Part shown: positions 44,263 through 52,731 of the stretch, piece by piece
Layout of the letters: every line of letters starts with the position of its first letter
How positions within the stretch are numbered: the first letter of the stretch is position 1
Source: Alkalibacterium pelagium
Lineage (GTDB): Bacteria; Bacillota; Bacilli; Lactobacillales; Carnobacteriaceae_A
Assembly: GCF_900109325.1 (NCBI RefSeq)
Contig: NZ_FNZU01000007.1
Span: 11,451 to 75,450 of the forward strand
Length of the DNA stretch: 64,000 nt
Direction of reading: 5' to 3'
The notes under the pieces: generated by a model
The model's database searches: none
What the model was told of the DNA's origin: nothing
The model's input: only the letters and a program-made list of their open reading frames with translations
Position numbers and translations under genes: made by a program

Positions 44263-45669
44263 GTGAAAAAAGACATGACCCAGGGAAATCCGGTGAAACT
44301 GATTATTGGATTTATGATCCCTTTATTAATTGGTAATTTATTTCAGCAGCTCTATAATATGGCGGATGCCTTCATCGTGAGTCAGACGATCGGAGTCACG
44401 GCATTTTCTGCCATTGGCTCAACTCTCAGTCTCCAGTTTCTGATACTTGGACTGGCCATCGGGATTACAGCCGGGCTGGCGGTGATCACCGCTCAACGTT
44501 TCGGTCGTAAAGATGAAAAAAGCCTGAGACAGAATCTGGCAACCAGCCTGATAATCAGTGTAACTATCGCTGTGGTACTGACTATACTGACGACGACTTT
44601 TACTGAAGAAATACTTACGATCATGCAGACGCCTGAAGAAACCTATGCGTATGCCTACGATTATCTGAATGTCCTGTTCAGAGGAATCGGTGCAGTGATC
44701 ATGTTCAACTATCTGGCCAATCTTCTGCGTGCCATTGGTGACAGCCGAACACCGCTTTATTTTCTGATCATTACTTCTCTTCTGAACATCATTCTGGATT
44801 ATACCTATATCCTGGTGTTCGATCTCGGTATCAGAGGGGCTGCTCTGGCGACGGTAACTGCTCAGATCACCTCAAGTGTGCTATGTCTGCTTTATATATG
44901 GAAGAAAGTGCCCATTCTCAGAATTCATAAGGAAGACTGGAAACTCAGTGCCGCCGAATTTAAAGAGCATCTGCGAATCGGTCTGCCTTACGGTTTTCAG
45001 TATTCGATTATCGCAATCGGTTCTGTGGCAATCACCATCACATTGAACCAGCTGGGAGCTACTGCAGTGGCTGCCTATACAGCTGCTCAGAAAATCGATG
45101 CTGTTGCTGTCCTTCCCCTGCAGTCTTTCGGGGTGACGATGTCCACCTATGCCGCTCAGAACTACGGTGCCAGAAAACTGAATCGTGTCTGGTACGGTGT
45201 CGATAAAGCTGTAAAAATGAGTGTCGTCTACAGTATCGTGATCGGTATTCTACTGATGCTATGGGGACGAAATCTGGCAACCTTGTTCGTCGGTGCTGAT
45301 GCCCCTGCGGAAGTTTTACGCATGATTCAGTTCTATTTCCTGTCGAATTCTACATTGTATGCTGTCCTGTCTGTTCTCTTCGTATACAGACACACGCTTC
45401 AAGGGCTTGGAAACAGCCTGGCTCCTACTGTTGCCGGTATAGGTGAACTGCTGGCGCGTATAGGTGCCGCAGCCTTCCTGTCCATCCCGTTAGGTTTCAT
45501 GGGTGCTGCCATTGCCAATCCGCTGGCCTGGTTTGCGGCCTTCGTTCCTCTGGTAATGGCATACCGCTCAACTAAACGAACCTTGTCCGGACGCATGGCC
45601 ATCACTCTGGAAGAAGAAAACGACATGTCAGATCTGGAAACGACTTTCGCTTCCTCAAAATTAAAATAA
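44263..45669 (+). CDS. MATE-family efflux transporter 1
   Basis: This 468-residue protein has 12 predicted membrane helices in two MATE repeats, with QLYNMADAFIVSQTIG in the first and IAIGSVAITITLNQLGATAVAAYTAAQKID in the second half. It should export organic cations or other amphiphiles using Na+ or H+. The start is GTG, 7 nt after AGGAGG. A close paralogue is encoded at 49141-50517 on the same strand, and the two flank the Mur-ligase-like/ATP-grasp pair. Substrate unknown. Confidence 0.92.
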   Translation: MKKDMTQGNPVKLIIGFMIPLLIGNLFQQLYNMADAFIVSQTIGVTAFSAIGSTLSLQFLILGLAIGITAGLAVITAQRFGRKDEKSLRQNLATSLIISVTIAVVLTILTTTFTEEILTIMQTPEETYAYAYDYLNVLFRGIGAVIMFNYLANLLRAIGDSRTPLYFLIITSLLNIILDYTYILVFDLGIRGAALATVTAQITSSVLCLLYIWKKVPILRIHKEDWKLSAAEFKEHLRIGLPYGFQYSIIAIGSVAITITLNQLGATAVAAYTAAQKIDAVAVLPLQSFGVTMSTYAAQNYGARKLNRVWYGVDKAVKMSVVYSIVIGILLMLWGRNLATLFVGADAPAEVLRMIQFYFLSNSTLYAVLSVLFVYRHTLQGLGNSLAPTVAGIGELLARIGAAAFLSIPLGFMGAAIANPLAWFAAFVPLVMAYRSTKRTLSGRMAITLEEENDMSDLETTFASSKLK

Positions 45670-45704
45670 TACACCAGCAGGAATTAATCTCCAGTGTATA
45701 AAGC

Positions 45705-45753
45705 AAAACCGAAAGATCTTTTGTCCAATGTACAAAGATTCTTTCGGTTTTTT
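45705..45753 (+). terminator. Terminator after MATE transporter 1
   Basis: The long stem AAACCGAAAGA...TCTTTCGGTTT is extended by TTTTGT/ACAAAG and ends in a T run. It also lies just past the convergent Mur-ligase-like gene. Confidence 0.9.
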
Positions 45754-45795
45754 GTATGCTCCTGATGAAGGGATTCATTAACCCTCAATGCTTTA

Positions 45796-47367
45796 CTATT
45801 TTCCTTCCTTATCAAGGAAGGATTCATCTATTCCAGCTACTCTTTGAGTCAAGGGCTTCAGCACCGATTCTTTATCGAGTTCCGGTCTCATTTCAACCAG
45901 CTGATGAAGAATATATTTGGCTCCAAAGTCCATTCCCTGTGCCCCGCCAAGAAGGATGACATCCCCTTTCTGTACTTGCTTCAGACTGGACTGGAGCGCA
46001 TCCGGCATTTCCTTGTGCAGTTCGATTTCCACACCAACTTTGTCCATTTCTTCTTTAAAGGCTTCAAGCTCTTCAGGAAGTACATCATCTTTATCAATGA
46101 CATGGGATTCGCTCAGAGATACAATAACTTTTTCAAGACCTAATTTAGGCGCCCACTTAGCTAACGCCTCAGCATTTTCACGGTTAGTTGTCACACCGCG
46201 GCTTCCTCTGATCGCATAAACAATGTGAAGTGTCTTGTAATCCATCTTGGTCAAAGTCTCAAGGGTAACATCGATGTTCCCTGCATTTGCAAAATGATCA
46301 TCCACGATCTTAAAATCATTTTCATATATGAACTGGAATCGACGTTCAACACCTTTGAAATTGCTTATTCCGGACTGTATTGTCTCAATGTCCACGCCGC
46401 TGATCAGCCCGATAGTTACCGCCGCCATTGCATTATACACAGAGTGATAGCCTGCTACAGACAAGTCTATTCTGAAACTGGTCTGTTCAATCGTCCTGCC
46501 CGTGATCGTCTTGAACGGTTTTCTGACTTCTACTGTAAAGGAGCCTCGCCCGCTCGCAATATCCAGATCTGAGCAGTATAAATGCCCGGAATCATCTTTC
46601 AAGCCGTAAGTCACTACGTTGGCCTCTGTCTGACTGATTAAGGATGCCGAATAGTCATCATCAAGATTTAAAACAGCAAACTGACCTGCTCCGGCTTCTC
46701 TGATCAGACTTGCTTTGGCATTGTAATATTCCTCAAAAGACCCATGAAGATCAATATGCTCCCGACTGATATTGTTCAGAGCCACGATATCAAAATCCAC
46801 ATTCCCTACTCGACTTAGGTCCAGCGCCGAAGAAGATACTTCCATAGTGACATGAGAAATGTTTTCCTGTCTCATTTTTGCAAAATAGCCATGAAGATCC
46901 AGAGACTCAGGAGTCGTCAGCACACTCGGTACAACAGTTTTTCCGTACTTGACCATTACTGTCCCGATAAGCCCAGTATTCAGCTTGTTCTCTTCCAGAA
47001 TAGCATTGGTCATGAACGAAGTAGAGGTTTTTCCATTCGTTGCGGTTATTCCGATCACTGTGAAATCTTTCGATGGGTGATCATAGTAACGGTCTCCTAG
47101 TGCAGCCAGAGCCTGACGGCTGCTTTCTACCTTATATTGAGGGACATTAAGATCAGGAATAAAACGCTCGACAACTAAAGCCGCAGCCCCCTGCTCCACA
47201 GCTTTTGCAGCATATTCATGTCCATCAGTCTGATACCCTCTGATGCAGACAAACAGTGTGCCGGACTCGACCTCTCCAGAGTGATAAGCTACTTTAGCAA
47301 TCTCAACATCGTTTTGATTTTTAGAATCGATGAGTGTTATCGATTCAAGTAATTCTGATAAGCGCAT
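45796..47367 (-). CDS. Divergent MurE-like Mur ligase, partner of the ATP-grasp gene
   Basis: This 523-residue Mur-ligase superfamily protein has the N-terminal domain (1-100), ATPase loop TATNGKTST (108-116) and MEVSSSALD in the centre. In the C-terminal domain the usual DYAHTP becomes VDDHFANAG, and the DNP[R/A] region is absent (VSLSESHVIDKDD instead). A GGAQGMDFGAKY block ends it. It keeps ATP binding but probably uses a different acceptor or amine. AAGGAG precedes the ATG. It follows the ATP-grasp gene by 52 bp on the same strand, probably one operon. Confidence 0.8.
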   Translation of the reverse strand: MRLSELLESITLIDSKNQNDVEIAKVAYHSGEVESGTLFVCIRGYQTDGHEYAAKAVEQGAAALVVERFIPDLNVPQYKVESSRQALAALGDRYYDHPSKDFTVIGITATNGKTSTSFMTNAILEENKLNTGLIGTVMVKYGKTVVPSVLTTPESLDLHGYFAKMRQENISHVTMEVSSSALDLSRVGNVDFDIVALNNISREHIDLHGSFEEYYNAKASLIREAGAGQFAVLNLDDDYSASLISQTEANVVTYGLKDDSGHLYCSDLDIASGRGSFTVEVRKPFKTITGRTIEQTSFRIDLSVAGYHSVYNAMAAVTIGLISGVDIETIQSGISNFKGVERRFQFIYENDFKIVDDHFANAGNIDVTLETLTKMDYKTLHIVYAIRGSRGVTTNRENAEALAKWAPKLGLEKVIVSLSESHVIDKDDVLPEELEAFKEEMDKVGVEIELHKEMPDALQSSLKQVQKGDVILLGGAQGMDFGAKYILHQLVEMRPELDKESVLKPLTQRVAGIDESFLDKEGK

Positions 47368-47419
47368 GTATTGTTTCTCCTTTTTAATGAGCTGGTCCTT
47401 GACAGCTCATTCACTTTTC

Positions 47420-48604
47420 TTAAAACAGCTTCTTTTTCACCTTGCCGAAAAGAACACCTAGATAAGCGAAACCTGGTTTTGGATCTTTACGATCCCATAT
47501 TGCTCCCACTCGTTTATCTGTGTACGTTTTAGCAATTTGACCGACTGACAGCTGCTTGGACGCCAGATATGCTCGTGTGGCATGTAAGTCTTCATACATG
47601 TAGTGGAAGCCGTATCCTGTCGTTTCCTCCAGAGTCTGCTCTCCTATCGGTTGTCCTGTCAGTTCTTTGTATGCCAGCAGCGGCATATTGAAGCCCAGTT
47701 CTGCAAGCATCTGATTGAAGTTCGTGGTCCGGGCATTGATTTCAATCAGGTAATATTCGCCTGTCTGCTCGTCTTTCTTGAACTCAATTTCCGCAAAGCC
47801 TTTATAGCCGATGCCTTCGAGGAACGGAATGCCTATTTCTGCCAGTTCCGGTACATGAGTCTGCTTGATGTAAACAGACGCACCGAAGTTGATCGGGTAC
47901 TGCCTCTGCTTTTGGGCTGTCAGCCAGTGTGTCACTTTTGCATCCTGGTTCAGGTAAGCATCAAAGGTATACATATGATCGTCGAACCCCTGAATGAGCT
48001 GCTGGACAGCGACATCGATATTTTTTTCCTTCACTGCTTCCAGCTTTTCAAGAAGCTCTTCTCTATTATTGATTTTAAACAGCTTGCGTCTGAATGTAGA
48101 AACGAAGGTCGACGAATCGAACGGCTTGATGATGCACGGGTATCCCAGTTCGCTTTCGACTTTTTCAACGAGGTGTTCATCATCTGTGCTGAAGCTTTTC
48201 GGTACACGTACATTATGCTCAGCTGCCAGCAGGTACAGTTTATCCTTGTCGATGATATCGCTCCAGAAGCCCTGCTGGGTCTGGTTAAACAAGTAGTATT
48301 CTTTCAGTTCATCAAAATATTTATCGATCAGCAGAACAAACGGGTCAGCCGTGGGATACAAAACTGGCTTGTGTGTCTGCTTTTTAGCATATGCAATCAG
48401 AAAGTTCTTGAACTGTTCTGCCTCTTTTTCATGGTGAGGGGCAATCACTCGCTCAGATAAATACTTTGATTTAAATGCATAGGCGCCTTCTTCCTGATAG
48501 TGGACCCCGGTTACGTGAATCCCCTGCTGTCCGAGACATCTGATGATACTTAATCCGATATAATAATTACATCCTAAAACGACCGCTTTATGATCAGTCT
48601 TCAT
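47420..48604 (-). CDS. ATP-grasp carboxylate-amine ligase
   Basis: This 394-residue ATP-grasp enzyme joins a carboxylate to an amine through an acyl-phosphate. It has an N-terminal Rossmann-like part (AVVLGCNYYIGLSIIRCLG), the ATP-clamp LGYPCIIKPFDSS near 150-165, and the metal site FAEIEFKKDE...YLIEINARTTNFN near 270-300. It resembles the group that includes D-aspartate ligases of lactic acid bacteria, which form the D-Asp cross-bridge. With a Mur-ligase-like partner downstream a peptide or wall-precursor product is likely. The ribosome site is weak (AGGA close to ATG). Confidence 0.8.
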   Translation of the reverse strand: MKTDHKAVVLGCNYYIGLSIIRCLGQQGIHVTGVHYQEEGAYAFKSKYLSERVIAPHHEKEAEQFKNFLIAYAKKQTHKPVLYPTADPFVLLIDKYFDELKEYYLFNQTQQGFWSDIIDKDKLYLLAAEHNVRVPKSFSTDDEHLVEKVESELGYPCIIKPFDSSTFVSTFRRKLFKINNREELLEKLEAVKEKNIDVAVQQLIQGFDDHMYTFDAYLNQDAKVTHWLTAQKQRQYPINFGASVYIKQTHVPELAEIGIPFLEGIGYKGFAEIEFKKDEQTGEYYLIEINARTTNFNQMLAELGFNMPLLAYKELTGQPIGEQTLEETTGYGFHYMYEDLHATRAYLASKQLSVGQIAKTYTDKRVGAIWDRKDPKPGFAYLGVLFGKVKKKLF

Positions 48605-49140
48605 TCCTATTCACTCTTTTCATTAATGTCATGTCTTTTCAATTCTATTTTTAGTATGTGTGACTTGAAAGTCATTCTATTTCACTGTGTTATTCAGTTA
48701 TCTTACCAGGCTATCGAGGCTTTTACCCAGCCTCATATACCAAAATTCATCAGTTCCTATTATATCATACTGAAAATCATTTAAAAAAGAGAGTGTTTTT
48801 CTAATTTACTCTGCTTTATTCCCATTTATTTATCCGAAGTCCACCTGGTTCTTTATTGAGTCGTCAATTTTTATACCTGACAGATTAATCGCAAGGCCTG
48901 TTCATAATTCGTCTATATTTGACCCAGATTCCCGAACCCTTTCGTGAAAGCGATGAAAACGCAGTCAACATAAGCTTTCACAGGTGTTCAACAAACTGTC
49001 ACAACTATCTCGCCGAATCACTTGCTTATTTTTTATAAGTACTTATACTAGTCAAAAGACTCATCAATTGAAAACAGATGAAAACAAATTATATAAGCAC
49101 TTTTAAATAAGTTCTGCCATTATACAGGAGGAATCATTAT
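48605..49140. other. Divergent region ATP-grasp gene / MATE transporter 2
   Basis: This 536-bp region has no gene. On the minus side TATAAT at 48759-48764 may be a -10, giving a leader of about 150 nt with a hairpin GAGGCT/AGCCTC at 48717-48735. On the plus side the MATE 2 promoter and its palindromes occupy 49022-49105. The middle (48800-49000) shows only a small CTTTC/GAAAG hairpin near 48940-48951. Confidence 0.55.
49022..49049 (+). promoter_or_regulatory. MATE transporter 2 promoter with palindrome
   Basis: TTGCTT (49022-49027), a 16-bp spacer and TATACT (49044-49049). The 14-bp perfect palindrome TATAAGTACTTATA (49034-49047) overlaps the -10, and a 12/14 copy lies at 49092-49105 in the leader, suggesting a repressor. 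Confidence 0.6.
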
Positions 49141-50517
49141 ATGAACAAAGACATGACTAAAGGGAGCCCGCTGAAACTGATTTTACTTTTCACGCTTCCA
49201 TTAATAATAGGAAATTTACTGCAGCAGCTGTATCAGATGGCGGACACGTACATCGTCAGCCAGACGATCGGTGTCAATGCCTTTGCGGCTGTCGGTTCAA
49301 CCAACAGCATCAACATCCTGGTACTGGGACTGGCAATCGGGTTAACTTCCGGACTGGCCGTTCTGACTGCCCAGCGTTTTGGTAAAAAAGATGAACAAGC
49401 GATCAGAGAGAACCTTGCAGCCAGCGTGATCATCGCAGGTACGGTAAGTGTCCTGCTGACCATTCTGTCACTTGTTTTCCGACGCAATATTCTTGAATTC
49501 ATGAATACACCACAGGAACTGTTCGGGTACGCTAATGATTATCTGACTATGATGTTCGCGGGACTAAGCGGAGTTGTTCTATTCAACCTGGTATCCAACC
49601 TGCTTAGAGCAATCGGAAATACAAAAGCGCCACTTGTCTTTCTAGCCATTTCATCAGTGCTGAATGTTATTTTAGACCTTGTTTTCATCCTGGTCTTCGA
49701 TATGGGCGTCGCAGGTGCCGGACTGGCAACAGTTATTTCACAGTTCGTTTCAGGCGTGATCGGTCTCGTTTATATTCGAAAAAATGTACCTATGTTAAGA
49801 ATTCATAAAGAAGACTGGACTGCCGGATTCAGACAGATCAAAGAACATGCTGCTATTGCCTTCCCGATGGGCTTCCAGACATCACTGATTGCCATCGGTA
49901 TGATAGCTGTTACTATGACACTGAACACACTCGGGCCTGAAGCTGTTGCCGCTACAACTGCAGCTCAAAAAATCGATGCGCTGGCTACCAAGCCTCTTAT
50001 GGCTGTCGGTGTCACAATGGCCACTTATACCGCACAGAACTATGGTGCCGGAAATCTGGACCGTGTATGGGAAGGCGTACAGAAAATAATGAAAGTGACA
50101 CTAGGCTACAGTGTTGTAGTCGGTGCGCTGCTGGTCATTTTCGGACGACAGATCGCTATGCTGTTCGTCGGACCTGAGAATATTGAGATTTTGAACATGT
50201 CTCGCTTGTACTTCCTGACGAACTCTACTTTCTACGTTTTCCTGGCTATCCTGATCGTTCACCGTTATACGCTTCAAGGACTGGGTAAAAGCACTGCCCC
50301 TACCCTTGCCGGACTGTTCGAGCTATTTGCACGTGTCGGAGCTGCTCTAATTCTGTCACAGTCACTGGGCTTTGTCGGTGTTGGGCTGTCAAACCCTCTG
50401 GCATGGGTCGCAGCACTGTTCCCGCTACTGGGATCCTACTACGCATTCAAACGTCAGCTGACAGGTGCGTCAAAAAAACCGATTCTATCCGGAAAATTAG
50501 CACGGTCAAGTAAATAA
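49141..50517 (+). CDS. MATE-family efflux transporter 2
   Basis: This 458-residue MATE transporter aligns without gaps to transporter 1 over at least the first 230 residues, with well over half the positions identical by eye (for example shared QTIGV, GLAIG, TAQRFG and LRIHKEDW blocks). It has 12 helices in two repeats. AGGAGG precedes the ATG. It is divergent from the ATP-grasp/Mur-ligase-like operon. A strong terminator follows. Confidence 0.92.
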   Translation: MNKDMTKGSPLKLILLFTLPLIIGNLLQQLYQMADTYIVSQTIGVNAFAAVGSTNSINILVLGLAIGLTSGLAVLTAQRFGKKDEQAIRENLAASVIIAGTVSVLLTILSLVFRRNILEFMNTPQELFGYANDYLTMMFAGLSGVVLFNLVSNLLRAIGNTKAPLVFLAISSVLNVILDLVFILVFDMGVAGAGLATVISQFVSGVIGLVYIRKNVPMLRIHKEDWTAGFRQIKEHAAIAFPMGFQTSLIAIGMIAVTMTLNTLGPEAVAATTAAQKIDALATKPLMAVGVTMATYTAQNYGAGNLDRVWEGVQKIMKVTLGYSVVVGALLVIFGRQIAMLFVGPENIEILNMSRLYFLTNSTFYVFLAILIVHRYTLQGLGKSTAPTLAGLFELFARVGAALILSQSLGFVGVGLSNPLAWVAALFPLLGSYYAFKRQLTGASKKPILSGKLARSSK

Positions 50518-50528
50518 TACCTTCACCG

Positions 50529-50564
50529 GTCCCTGTTACTCCTTTGAGTGACGGGGACTTTTTT
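50529..50564 (+). terminator. Terminator after MATE transporter 2
   Basis: The stem GTCCCTGTTACTC/GAGTGACGGGGAC is followed by six T. Confidence 0.9.
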
Positions 50565-50626
50565 CTACATCAAAAGTGGGAGATGACGAACAAGATTAGG
50601 CATTGTAAATAAATGCAAAAAAAGAG

Positions 50627-50660
50627 TTGACACCTGAATTGTATTAAGCATATAATACAC
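50627..50660 (+). promoter_or_regulatory. GntR/ABC operon promoter with operator O1
   Basis: TTGACA (50627-50632) and TATAAT (50651-50656) are both perfect, with an 18-bp spacer. Operator O1, TTGTATTA-N6-TAATACAC (50639-50660), covers the -10, so a bound repressor would block RNA polymerase. Confidence 0.85.
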
Positions 50661-50706
50661 AATGAACAGTGAGCCAGAACTGACGGCTCCAATTTTTTTA
50701 CACCTA

Positions 50707-50728
50707 GTGTATTACCTGCTTAGTACAC
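50707..50728 (+). promoter_or_regulatory. Operator O2 of the GntR/ABC operon
   Basis: GTGTATTA-N6-TAGTACAC in the leader has the same half-sites and spacing as O1. It resembles the AGTGTA...TACACT operator known for YtrA of Bacillus. A further TACAC at 50699-50703 makes TACAC-N3-GTGTA with its left half. Confidence 0.75.
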
Positions 50729-50805
50729 ATGGTCCACCACCCTCATGCCGTCTATTCCAGAACTACGGATCGATTCATGAATACCAGTCGAAAGGAGTCC
50801 TGAGT

Positions 50806-51186
50806 TTGAGTGTAACGTTTAATAAGCGTGATCCTATTTATCTTCAGGTCATGACCCATCTAAAGAAACAGATTGTCTCAGGTGAGCTGAAACCTGGGGT
50901 TGAGATGCCGTCTAGGCGCCAGCTGGCCAATCAGCTGAAAATCAATCCGAATACCGTTCAGCGGGCCTACAGCGAAATGGAGGAACAGAGATTGATCTTT
51001 ACAGAACCGAATAAACCCAGCCGGATCAGTGAAGATCCGAATGTGCTGAATCAGTTGAAAAAAGAATGGCTGAATCAGGCGATCACTCGCTTTGTTTCCG
51101 CTATAGACCCTATCGACATGGATCTTGAAGATTTGATGCCCATGATCGAACAGGAACTTGCAAATAGAAAGAAGGCTCAAAAATGA
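50806..51186 (+). CDS. YtrA-type GntR-family repressor
   Basis: This short GntR regulator of 126 residues has the winged helix (about 1-75, DPIYLQVMTHLKKQIVSGEL then SRRQLANQLKINPNTVQRAY) and a short two-helix dimerisation tail, the YtrA subfamily form. The start is TTG 8 nt after AAGGAG; upstream codons in frame cover the operator and leader and are rejected. It overlaps the ABC ATPase gene by four bases and should repress its own operon. Confidence 0.9.
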   Translation: MSVTFNKRDPIYLQVMTHLKKQIVSGELKPGVEMPSRRQLANQLKINPNTVQRAYSEMEEQRLIFTEPNKPSRISEDPNVLNQLKKEWLNQAITRFVSAIDPIDMDLEDLMPMIEQELANRKKAQK

Positions 51187-51872
51187 TCGAAGTTAAAGAT
51201 ATCCATAAACAGTTCGGACGGAAAAAAGTCCTGAACGGCGTGTCCTTTACGATCGAAAAAGGAGAAATCAGCTGTCTGGTCGGCGTGAACGGGGTCGGTA
51301 AAACGACGATCCTGAATGCCATCATGAACCTGACCCCTGTCAAGAAAGGGTCTGTGACCATCGATGGCGAAACCCTGGTACCAGCTCTGTATAACAAAAT
51401 CGCGTTTATCCCTGACGCATCCATCTCCCTGCCTCACTTTACGATTCAGGAGAGCATGGATTTCATGAATGACTATTATGATACCTGGAATGCAAGACGG
51501 GCCAAGGACATTCTTAAGTTCTTCAGGCTGAATGCTTATGATAAGTTGCGTGATCTGTCGAAAGGTAACCAGGCCAAGGTCAATCTGCTTCTCGGTCTGG
51601 CTCTCGATGTCGAATATATTCTGATGGATGAACCGTTCTCCGGCATCGATATTTTTACCCGTGAACAGATCACCGAAGTATTCAGCAGCTATCTGGTGGA
51701 AGACAGAGGCGTGCTGATTACAACACACGAAATCAATGACATTGAACACCTTCTGGATAAAGTCATTCTGCTTGATGAAGGAAAAATTTATAAAGAATTC
51801 AATGCGGAACACATGCGCGAAACAGAAGGAAAATCTGTGATCGATGTCATGAGGGAGGTTTACACAGGATGA
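51183..51872 (+). CDS. ABC transporter ATPase (YtrB-like)
   Basis: This 229-residue nucleotide-binding subunit has Walker A GVNGVGKTT, signature LSKGNQAKVNLLLGLA and Walker B YILMDEPFSGID, with switch His in LITTHEIND. It overlaps both neighbours by ATGA, so gntR, ATPase and permease are translationally coupled. YtrB/BcrA-type exporters often answer cell-wall antibiotics or move wall-related material; the substrate here is unknown. Confidence 0.9.
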   Translation: MIEVKDIHKQFGRKKVLNGVSFTIEKGEISCLVGVNGVGKTTILNAIMNLTPVKKGSVTIDGETLVPALYNKIAFIPDASISLPHFTIQESMDFMNDYYDTWNARRAKDILKFFRLNAYDKLRDLSKGNQAKVNLLLGLALDVEYILMDEPFSGIDIFTREQITEVFSSYLVEDRGVLITTHEINDIEHLLDKVILLDEGKIYKEFNAEHMRETEGKSVIDVMREVYTG

Positions 51873-52717
51873 AACAATATATGAAATCATTACTTAACCT
51901 GACGGCGTTCGAGCTGGATCGTATCTCAAAGTTTCTCTATACTCTGCTGGGTGTGACCCTGCTGCTTAACCTGATCGGTTACATATACACACCTATGCGT
52001 TATGTCGGCCGGATGAATGAATACATGCAGACAGAATCAGTCACTGCCCAGCAGGCAATCGAGCGATTCGGCAGTTTCTCTTTTTACGACGTCACCAGTA
52101 CACTGTGGCTCCTGGCACCCGCGACTCTTGGTATCAGCGGACTGCTTCTCTATTCCCTTTTTATCTGGTATAGAGAATGGATGGGCAAGAACACCTTTGC
52201 CTACCGTCTTTTGATGCTCCCAGTCCCTCGGATGCAGATTTTCTATTCGAAACTGTTCGTCATCTATATTGCCATTTTCAGCCTGATTGCTGTTCAGATC
52301 ATTTCCTTGACTATCGGCTTTCAGATTGTTTCTGCCATCGTTCCTGACGACTGGCTGTCCGGCATGACTTTAGTCCAGGCTCTTAACATCCATCCATTGT
52401 TCACAGTGATCCTGCCGGTCTCTTCATTTTATTTCCTGTCAGCGAATGGAATCGGACTGACATTCATGCTTGTGCTTTTTACAGTGATTCTGCTGGAAAG
52501 AAGTTATTCGTTCAAAGGACTGGGATTAGGAATCGCCTACGGAGTCGTTACGGTTCTGATAGCGGCATTTCCAGTCTTCCTGCCTGATCTCGTGCAGAAT
52601 TATTACTTTTTCTACGATTCCGAAATTATGGCACTCATTATTGTTCTGATGACAGTAATCGGGGTAACCTCCCTTCTCATCAGCCGTCATCTGCTAAATA
52701 AAAAAATTACGATTTAG
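51869..52717 (+). CDS. ABC transporter permease
   Basis: This 282-residue membrane protein has about six hydrophobic helices (near 22-42, 78-98, 120-150, 165-190, 205-235, 245-275). It partners with the ATPase whose stop codon overlaps its start. No sequence family beyond ABC-2-like permease is recognised. Confidence 0.85.
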   Translation: MKQYMKSLLNLTAFELDRISKFLYTLLGVTLLLNLIGYIYTPMRYVGRMNEYMQTESVTAQQAIERFGSFSFYDVTSTLWLLAPATLGISGLLLYSLFIWYREWMGKNTFAYRLLMLPVPRMQIFYSKLFVIYIAIFSLIAVQIISLTIGFQIVSAIVPDDWLSGMTLVQALNIHPLFTVILPVSSFYFLSANGIGLTFMLVLFTVILLERSYSFKGLGLGIAYGVVTVLIAAFPVFLPDLVQNYYFFYDSEIMALIIVLMTVIGVTSLLISRHLLNKKITI

Positions 52718-52731
52718 AAAGGAGCAGACAC

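Noticed and set aside
51177-51890. A 237-codon minus-strand frame opposite the ABC ATPase gene
   Set aside because: It is the mirror of a strongly supported gene with Walker motifs and coupled neighbours.
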